A program made the translations under genes and the position numbers. 64,000 nt of DNA. It comes from Sweltsa coloradensis. Its lineage: Eukaryota > Arthropoda > Insecta > Plecoptera > Chloroperlidae. The notes under the pieces are model-generated. The model was not told the DNA's origin and ran no database searches. It saw only the letters and a list, made by a program, of their open reading frames with translations. Location: NCBI GenBank assembly GCA_024449915.1, contig JAMZAV010000807.1:436501-500500 (forward strand), given 5' to 3'. Positions 55,761 to 64,000 of the stretch are shown in pieces (the stretch's first letter is position 1; each line of letters starts with the position of its first letter).

Positions 55761-58700
55761 CTAGGCTTTGCCCAAAACATTAAGGTTTAACGGTCTTATG
55801 TCGTTGGTAGGGGCCAAACTCTGTACAAGGGGAAAATCATCGGTTAGGGGGTGGGGGGAGGGGGTGAATGCGCGTATGTTTAATAAATAATAAAAAATAA
55901 TGATATTTAAAATTTTTAAAAAAATAAAGGGGCTTTGCGACGCCCCCCCACCCCCACCCCCGTACCCAAGCTTTTTCCCCAAAAATTTCGTTTTTTAAAA
56001 AGTTGGGCCTTTTACAACAAAAGAAGTGCCAGTTTAACCGGCTAAAATCTTTGCACCTTTGGCCTATGGGCTTAGGGGGAACCCCCAAGCTTTTACCCCC
56101 ACCTAGTAGGCTTAGGGGGCCCAAAAGTTTTGTTTTTTTTTCAGATCCCTTTAGCAAAATGGGGTGTTTTGGCCCGTAAAAAAAACATCAATGATCTTCA
56201 CCCCCAAAAATTTTAAAGGGGAGAATATTAGCCCAGGCTAAGAAGATAGCCGAGATAATAGGCCCCCATGGCTTTGGGTTTTTGTGCCCCACAACTACTT
56301 AGAGTGGCCAGACGCGCCATAAAATTGGGGATAGGCCTATTTATGAACAATTTCCCTAAGGCCCATGGTAAAAAAACCCAAAAAATTTTCATTTTTTTAA
56401 TATAGGCCCAGGTTTAATGAATGTTTTTTATGAATTTTTGGAAAAGGTGCTTCTTAACTTTTAAAATTTAGGCCCGGGCCCAAAATTTATGTTATTTGGG
56501 CCCTTGATGTAAAATTTCCAACGGGGAGTGTTTTTTTGCCCCAATGCCCAATTTTTTCCGCCCTTTGGCAATGATGGTAGTGGGCATTGGCCCCCTTTTG
56601 CAAGCATGACGTCTTATTTTAAAAATAAAAAAAAAATAAAAAAAAACCTGTTAGGCCTTATTTTTTGGCAAAAAAATCCTTTTTGGTTGAAAGTCCTTTA
56701 AAATTTTAAATACCTAGGCCTATACCCCGGGAACATTAAAAAGGGTTTTTTTAGGGGCCCAGGTAATTTTTTTTTTTCTTTTTCGGAGTAAACCTCTAGG
56801 GTTTTTTTAGTGAAACACTGTGTTTTTTGGATCCCCCCCCCCAAACCAAAAAAAGTTCCGGCACGTAGTTAGTAGTGCGCCACCTAAAAAATGAAATGTT
56901 TAAGAAACCCCACCTGGCCTATAGGCCTAATTTACAAGCCCGCATTTTAATGGTATGGGGCAGTTTAAAAAAGTGAGGAAAATAGGCCCCACAAAACAAA
57001 ACAGTACCCGGGAGTTGAGATGAAGTGAAATAATGTTTTTTTCCCTTATGGTACGGTTTTTTAATAAATTTTTAAAAAGGGGGTGGTGCGAGGGAGTAGG
57101 TTTTAAACGATATGAGGTTTGAAAATGAGCTGGAAATTAATTATTTAAATTTTATGTTGGGCGATTTGGGAAAAAACAATTTCATTTCAAAAAGATTCCC
57201 AAGGGAAATGGTTTTCTTTCGGGGTAAAAAATACACCTTGGACTTTAAAACCTTGAGCAAAGGGTTTGCTCCGGGGCCAAGCTGTTCCCCCCGGGGGCAG
57301 TCGTCGGTGAAAATCGTTGAGAGTTTGGGAAAATTCGCACCCCGGGAAAAGGGAAAAATGGCTGACAGAAAGGCCCCCAGCCCTTTAAAGTTTTAAAAAG
57401 GCCAAAAAAAAACTATCAATGCCCTTAAAAATAAGTTTCGCCGGCTAAAAAAAACATTTAAAAAGAACTAGACTACAATAACCCTTTTAAGCTGGTTTTG
57501 AAAGCGTCTTTGGGGAAAATTTGGGCCCCGAGCCCGGAAAATTTTTCAAATGACAATATCGGGAAACCCCAGATAACAGGGGTACACTAGGGGGTGGGAT
57601 TTTTTAAACGTTTAGTGGGGCGGTTTAGGGTTTTTAAATTGCAAAACTTTTTTTTTTTTTTTTTTTTTTTTGTGAAATTTTATTTTGTTATCACTTTTGG
57701 AGCCTACACAAACACGAGCTAACAGAAATAAGGGGGGGGGGGGGGGGGGGGCCCAAATTTTTAAAAAAGCTCAATTTTGGGGGAGGTGGGCCCGGGTTTA
57801 AAAAAATTTTTGGGATGTTACACATGGTGGGGGCCGGCCGGGGCATTTAATGCAAGAGGGGAGAATAAAACCGTTCTTAATTATTCGCCCCCCGGCCGGT
57901 CATAAGTTTCAAAATTACGGGTTTTTTTTTCAAAGGGTTTTTTCAAACCCCAAAAAAATTTTTAAAAAAAAAAAAAATTTTTTTTTTTTTTTTTTTTTTT
58001 TGGGAAAAAAGAGGGGAACGTTTTAAAAGTTTAAAAAGGGGGATTTTGTTTAAGGGGGTTTAAAAGTTTACGAAAAATTTAAAAGCTTTTTCCCCTCCCC
58101 TTTTTGTCCCCTGTGTCGGAATCATCCCCCATTTTAGATGTTTTTGTTTCCCCTGTTTTGATTGAGTGCTCAACAATATTATTTTTAAAAAAAAAATTCA
58201 ATATCGATATATTGTTTGATATTTTTTTCCTTTTTTTTAAAAAAAGGGCATAGTTGCCAAAAATAAAGGGGGGCCTCATCCCGGGGTAAAATAAATTTAA
58301 AAAAAAACTGCCCCCCCCAAAACATAAATATTAAAATTTATGGGCTAATTTTTACGTACGGTTTTAACAAAAAATAATTTGTGCGGCAGTGAGTTTTTGG
58401 GTTTTTGTCCTTTTTCCCCGCCCCTTTCCACGCCCCCAAAATAGTATTTTGCTAGTCAGTATTGGTTCAGGTCAAAACTAAAATTTAAACCATTCAGAAA
58501 AGGGGGGGAAAAAAAAACCCAATCATTGCACCACAAATTTCGGCTAGGTACTCCCCCATCTGATGAAGCTTTATGGGAACGTTCAAAAATTTCTGAACTT
58601 GGTATAAACCCCATATCAGGGGGGGGAAAAAAATCCACAAAAAATTAGGGGCCCGCAAATTCCCCCAAGGCAAAAAAAAAAATTTTGGGGTAGGCGGGCC

Positions 58701-61700
58701 TTTTTGCAAAAGTTTCGCTGCCTAAAACGCGATTTTTTAAAACGAATTTGTATCAATTTAAAAAATAAAACGGGGGAAGTAGCAGGTAGGAATGGGTGAA
58801 AAAAAACTCGCCCAAAATAATTTTTTTTTTTTTTTTTTGATGATTAGGGGCCAGCATGAAATTTTTACTCGCCCGGGGCGACGGGCGACCGGGAAATTTG
58901 TCCACCCCTGCCCTTTGGCCCCTTTTAAAAAGTTATGTTTTTGGGGACAAATATTTCTCATAAAAAAACGTACTTTTAGGGCAAAGAATAAAAATAATCC
59001 ATCAAGGAAAAAATCAACACGACGGAAAAAGCTTGTTGTGAAGCAGCCAGGGAAAGGGCCCATAGATAAGGACAATAAAGAAACCCCAAAAACTGAAACC
59101 CTTTAGGTGCACCCTGGTTACATAATAATTTCCCCTAGAAATTGTTATTTTTTAATGAAGGACTATTTGCTGCCAATGGTTTAAAAAGCTTTTCCCAAAC
59201 CCCTCCCCTCCAAAAGCCACCCCTTTTTTCCTAATTGTCAAATTAGATAAAGGGGCCCCAAATTTTAAAAACGAAAAAACCCGGGGAAAAACCCAAAAAA
59301 GTATCATTGTGGACTTCGTTAAAGGGTATCCCGGGTTTTGGAGCGAAGGGCCCCCGCCCACGGTGTAGGGTTTAAAAATTTTTGAAGAAAAGAAATTTTT
59401 AAAATTAAAATTTTCCCAAAAATTTGTTTTTGGGTTTTAAGTTTTTATCGGTATGTGTAGGCCATGGAAAGGGAAAGGGTTTCTACTGTTGAAAAAAAAT
59501 CATGGGTTGGATACATTAAAAGTTGCTTTCAAATATGTCAGGGAAAGTTTTTTTAGTCATTTTCTAACTAAAAGGGGGCCCCGAAGGGGCGTGCACAGGG
59601 GGCCAAATAACTAAAGATCCGCTTGTGGTTTTTTTGTAGCACACAATTCAGGGGGCGGGTTGAAGTGAGAAAACGTAATAATAGGTTTCAAAATTTAAGT
59701 TTCCCCTCAATTTTTAAAAATTTTTAATTGGTTTGGCCCTATGTTGGCCCGGCCCACTAGGTAAAAAAGGGACTAAAATTTTGTAATTTTTAGAAGGGTA
59801 GAAACTGTGAAGCCTTTCTTAATCAAGGGAAAAAATCAAAGGCCGGTGTTTTGGGGTTTTTTGGGCAAAACTGTTGGTTTTTAAAATTTTAACACAAGTT
59901 CACTTTAAAACCGTTTAAACGGAAAAATTGGGGGAGCGCAAGGGCCCCTTTAAACAGTAAAAATTTGGGGTAAAATAGCCTAGAAAAGTTTTTTTCAGCT
60001 TTCCGTGCTATTAGTTTTGGGTCATACTCATTTTTTGGAACATTTAGAAAAAAGAAAATAAAAAATTTTTTGTTTGTATAAAAAAATTTTTTCCCCCCCC
60101 CAAATTTTAGTTTATGAACTCAAGGGCAAGGGATCATTTTTGGGATAAAAATTTGCACTGCCAAATTTACCAGGCCTACGCCTTTCCCTTCCCGCAAAAA
60201 AGAAACCCCAATTACACATAAACAAATTTAACTTTTAAAAATTTTTTAAAAAATTTAAAAAACCCAGGCCCCAAAATTTATTGGGGAAATTTGCAGGGCC
60301 CAGTGGTGGATACGGGGGGGACGGGCAGTGGGCAATTTTAGGGGGGGTTTGCCCCCTGCCATCATGATTTTTTAAAAAAAAAATATTTTATATTTTCCAT
60401 AATAATATTTTATTTTATCGGAAACCCTTTTGAAATGATTTTTGTCTGCTTTGGCCAATGCAAATTTAAAAAATTATTTATTTATTCGTAGTCAGGTTTA
60501 TTTGGGTTTTTTTAATATAAGCTATTTGTAATATACAAATCCCCATAGACCCTATAAGGGAAACTTCCCAAAAATTTAAAATAAAAAAACTTTATCTAAC
60601 ACTTATTGTATTCCTATAAACTAGGACTACCAATTTCAAAAAGGGCTAATTAAATAATTTTCCAAAAAAAATTAAACCCAAAACCCCGGAAGGGCTGGAG
60701 TGTTTCATCGTAATTTTTTTCCCATGTAAAGGGCCCCTTTGGGCTTTAATTTGAAGGAGAAGTTTAATAATTTCCCTTCTTTAGTTATACTTAAAAACTA
60801 GAAAATATTGTTTAAACTTTTTTATTTTGGGGTTTGGGAGTTTGTTTCCCTATTTTTGCGTGGGCAGCATAAACAGGGGCCCCTACTAAATAATGTTTAG
60901 GTTGTGGTCTATTACGGGTAGGTTTTTCTTTTGTCGGTGGGGTGGTTTTGGGATTTTGAGTTTTTAATGAAAGATTTTTTGGGGATTTTTTTAAACCCAA
61001 AACAAGCTGTTTCATCGAGGGAAAATGGATGGCACAGTTTAAAATGTTCCCAAACTAGTGAAAAGAGGTTTACATGAGTGTCGTTTTTTGACATTGACCA
61101 TGTTTTTGGGATTGCTCTTTTTTTTTAGATAAAAAAAAGATCAGACTTTAATATGTTTCCTTTTTGCTGTGGGGGTTTTAAGCCGACATAGCCCCCAGAA
61201 CAAAATTTAGCACACAAAATACAATTTTTTTGGTATTAATTCAGCCCACCATTATTCTAAAAAACCCCCCCAAAAGCACTTTTAAAAAACCCCCCCTTTT
61301 CAAAAAAAAAAATCCCTGTGGCACTATATTTAGGGGGGTTTTGCCCCCCATACCCCCGTTTCCTGGTTTTAATTTTCCCCCGGAAAATAGGCCTACAAAG
61401 CAGGCGCCCAAAAGGTTTCCCCCCCCCTGATTTTGTCTAGATCCCCCATGGCTAGGCGAGTTCGATAAAAATTTTTTAAATGTCATTCTTTATTTCCCCA
61501 TTACTAAAAATAGGAAAAAGTTTTATTTTAATGCCCAATTGCCCAAAATTTAATTTTGTTTTTTGGGAAACTAAAAATTACGAATAAATTTAGTTACCTA
61601 AAATTCCCCAATTTTTCTCTAATTTAGCAGGAAAAAAGTGATTATTGCCTTATTTTGCTACTTAAAAAGGGGCCCCCGGACCTATTCACTCAATAAAAAC

Positions 61701-63514
61701 CCCAAAAAAAAATATTTTTAAATTTATTTCCTCCTAGTTTTTAATTTAGAAAATTTAAAAGAAAAGTTATTTGGGGCCCCATGGGAACCCCCACAAAAAA
61801 ATGTTAAACTTGGTATTTTTTTAGCTAGGTTCCCCTCGGCCCCAAAAATCTCCCCTAAGGGAAAAAACATGGGGAGACCTTTATGCGACCTTTGGGGGAT
61901 TTTTTTTCGAAAAAAAATTGGCCATTTGAAGTACTCGGCAGCCCTAAACTGAAAAATCTATATTTTTTTTTGTAATTTGGGCAAGTGGGGTGGTCAAAAT
62001 ATGCTAAAACCAAGAAGTTTGTGTGATTTTGGGAAAGCATATGTTTGCATTTTTGTGTACAGGTTTTAAGGCAAATGTTATAAAAAGGGCCCCTTTTTTA
62101 TGGTACGGCTCTAGTACGGGGATCTTTTGTGGGAAAAAAAAAAAGCAAAGGGAAACCCCCTTAAAAGTTAAAACCCAATTTTTTTTAAAGAAATTTCCCC
62201 AAAAGCCCAAAATTTTTTTTCTTAAAAAATAGAAAAAATAGGGTTTTATATCACACTTCAAAAATATATTTTAAACAGTCATTTTTGTGCAGTATTATGC
62301 ATATTTTGGGAAAAAAAAATTTTTTTTGGGGTTAAAGGGCCCCCAAAAGGGCCCCTTTAAAAGTCCTATTTTTTATTTAGCAATTTAGTGAAAAAAAACT
62401 TACAAAATTTAAGGTTCCCTAATTTTTTACCGTAGGGGCCTTTATTAAAAGGGACATTACCAAACCAAACTAGAAAGTAAAAAATATAGGCCTATAAGTG
62501 GGAAAATTTTCTTAGGGTTACTACTTTCTATAAATTTCCCTACATGGTATTTTAAAAAGTTTTTAAAAAATAAATTTTTTGATTTAAAAATTTTTTTGGC
62601 TCACCATCGTCACTTCTAGCTCCACAGCACATAATATCAAAATTGTGTTTTCAAATTTAGGACATCAAACGAAATATGGAAAAATAAATTTTTGGGACGG
62701 GTTTTTAGTTTGGTTCGAAAACCCATAAAAAAAAAAGCTTCCTGTTCAAAACGGTTATATTTTAGTACATTTTATAATTTGGACGTTAAAAAAACAACAA
62801 TAAAACAACACCCTAATAAAACATTTTAAAATTTGAATGTTCAAAACATGCATAGGCCTAAACAATTTAATCATATTATTACCGATAGGCTACAGGTGTT
62901 CCACCATTTTCTTTTACTTGTAATGGCAACCTCAACATGTATTTGCAAGGTTCTTTATCTCCACTTACCAGGAAACTAACTTGTAATTTCGTATAAGAAA
63001 GGGTTATGAATTTGACGGCGTATGAAATGCACAACTCTGTAGGCCTACTGTACCCCTTTCCAATGTCAACAAAAGAAGGTATGGATTGAACTTGTAAAAA
63101 AGGGAAAGTTGATCCCTTTCTTTTGCCATTTTGTCGATTTTGAGACTTTGTGATCCAAAACTTCCCTGAAACAAAAATAACAAAAATTCCAAAATTCGCT
63201 TTACAGTTTGATTTTTTGTTCAGGCACTTTCTTATTAATAACGGTTTTTGGTTCAGGAAAAATATTGTTTTTTTCTGTTTTTGGAAATGGTTTCAATGCC
63301 CTGGTTACAATGGACTTCATGTAATTTTTATATTTTTATGTATGCTATGATTATTATTAAAACTAGATTTGGGTAACCCGAGTACACAGGTAGGGGTAGA
63401 TGTCATTTTCCCCCAGTTTTATACCCAGTTCTAGGGTTTTTTAGCCCCAACCTTTAAATTTAAACCCAAAGGTTTTTTATATTTATTTTTTAAACACATT
63501 TTATTTTTCAATAG

Positions 63515-64000
63515 GTTATGAATGTTGATCAGAGTGGTCAGCAAATCAGTCCTGGACAGCTAGAAATTACAGCAACAGATCTGGTTTTATATCAACGCAA
63601 GAAACCAACAGTGAAGTGGCCTCTTCGCAGATTACGGCGGTATGGTTTCGAACGGGAAATATTCAGCTTTGAATCTGGGCGCCGATGTCCAACTGGTCAA
63701 GGGATCTATGCTTTTCATTATCTAACGAGCGGATCAGCTTTTCAAAACCCTTGTCCAAAACCCACATTAAGTTCGAAATATAATCGGGGGGCGAGGAGGA
63801 TGGAGAAATTTTTCCTTTTTTTTTGTTGGGCCCCCCTCGTCCCAATGCAATTGTAAACACTACCAGAAGTGGCGATCCCAATTATCTCGAACCAGCCCCT
63901 TTCAACCGTAGAAGTATGCTCGTAAATAATCGGTTTGTGTCACAAAACGGTGGCAGCAATAGAAGAGTGGGAAGTGTGGGAAGTAGCAATGGCCCACTGA
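63515..64000 (+). CDS. FRS2: FRS2/FRS3-like docking protein exon, IRS-type PTB domain, partial
   Basis: After acceptor ATTTTTCAATAG the exon reads VMNVDQSG, LEITATDLVLYQRKKPTVKW, LRRYGFE, FSFESGRRC and TGQGIYAF. This is the PTB domain of fibroblast growth factor receptor substrates, which binds FGFR and Trk receptors and relays to GRB2 and SHP2. The exon enters at the same point in the domain's first strand as in vertebrates. From about 63712 the frame shifts by one: ERISFSKPLSKTHIKFEI, a TAA at 63781, then GGEEDGE and NRRSMLVNNRFVSQNGGS to the window end. Both lesions lie in residual error sequence, so I read them as sequencing faults. The myristoylated first exon was not found upstream, where sequence is unreliable. 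FRS2 versus FRS3 cannot be told; most invertebrates have one gene. Confidence 0.85.

Noticed and set aside
63004..63192. Minus-strand exon starting after a good acceptor (KIDKMAKERDQL)
   Set aside because: Only one splice site is seen, the product is unrecognised, and it borders unreliable sequence.

Overview
This is eukaryotic, intron-bearing, repeat-dense DNA from a metazoan. The organism is not certain. The very frequent palindromic word TAGGCCTA/AGGCCT, the Penelope-like element, several hAT and LINE families and tRNA-derived repeats fit a marine deuterostome, possibly an echinoderm or another ambulacrarian; that placement is inference from word usage and repeat style, not a database result. 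The window holds two recognisable host genes inside a dense field of nested, mostly dead, transposable elements. Left end (1-9.5 kb): an inverted pair of tRNA-like SINE modules; a 5'-truncated Penelope-like element with reverse transcriptase (RT) and GIY-YIG endonuclease, followed by two hammerhead-ribozyme-like motifs; two APE-type LINEs on the minus strand; and the 3' part of a LINE with a restriction-like endonuclease. Centre left (10.7-23.3 kb): the minus-strand gene for SLX4 (BTBD12), the scaffold for structure-specific DNA-repair nucleases. I could place eight exons, plus one candidate cassette exon. Reading phases agree across every junction, and the C-terminal order BTB, SIM-like, HxLxP, SAP and SLX1-binding domain is the vertebrate order. 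Its introns carry a hAT element with perfect 8-bp target duplications, a SINE, a 560-bp inverted-repeat element and a LINE fragment. The 5' exons with the N-terminal zinc fingers were not found. Centre (23.8-38 kb): an RNase H LINE tail, a terminal-inverted-repeat (TIR) element rich in a GTAACAGAATTAC word, a foldback hairpin between 16-bp direct repeats, a LINE split by a hAT insertion whose host coding sequence can be read across the gap, a pogo/mariner-like MITE, a possible promoter with a tiny first exon at 30.1 kb, a 1.7-kb TIR element and a 4.9-kb element with about 640-bp terminal inverted repeats. From 38 to 43.8 kb there are diverged tandem repeats, a minisatellite and AGGCCT-rich intergenic DNA. 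From about 43.79 to 63.5 kb the text is not trustworthy DNA sequence: isolated bases are systematically replaced by their neighbour, giving runs of A, C, G and T. Repeat copies that also occur in the clean part show this directly. No gene is called there. Quality recovers near 63.5 kb, where an exon of FRS2 (FGF receptor substrate 2) begins. It encodes the IRS-type PTB domain and shows one frameshift and one in-frame stop, both inside residual error sequence. SLX4 and FRS2 work in unrelated pathways (DNA repair and receptor tyrosine kinase signalling) and lie on opposite strands. I did not find a new multi-gene system. The least explained items are the hammerhead-like palindrome at 2.13-2.34 kb, the GTAACAGAATTAC element, the 16-bp-flanked foldback and the long-TIR element at 32.75-37.61 kb.
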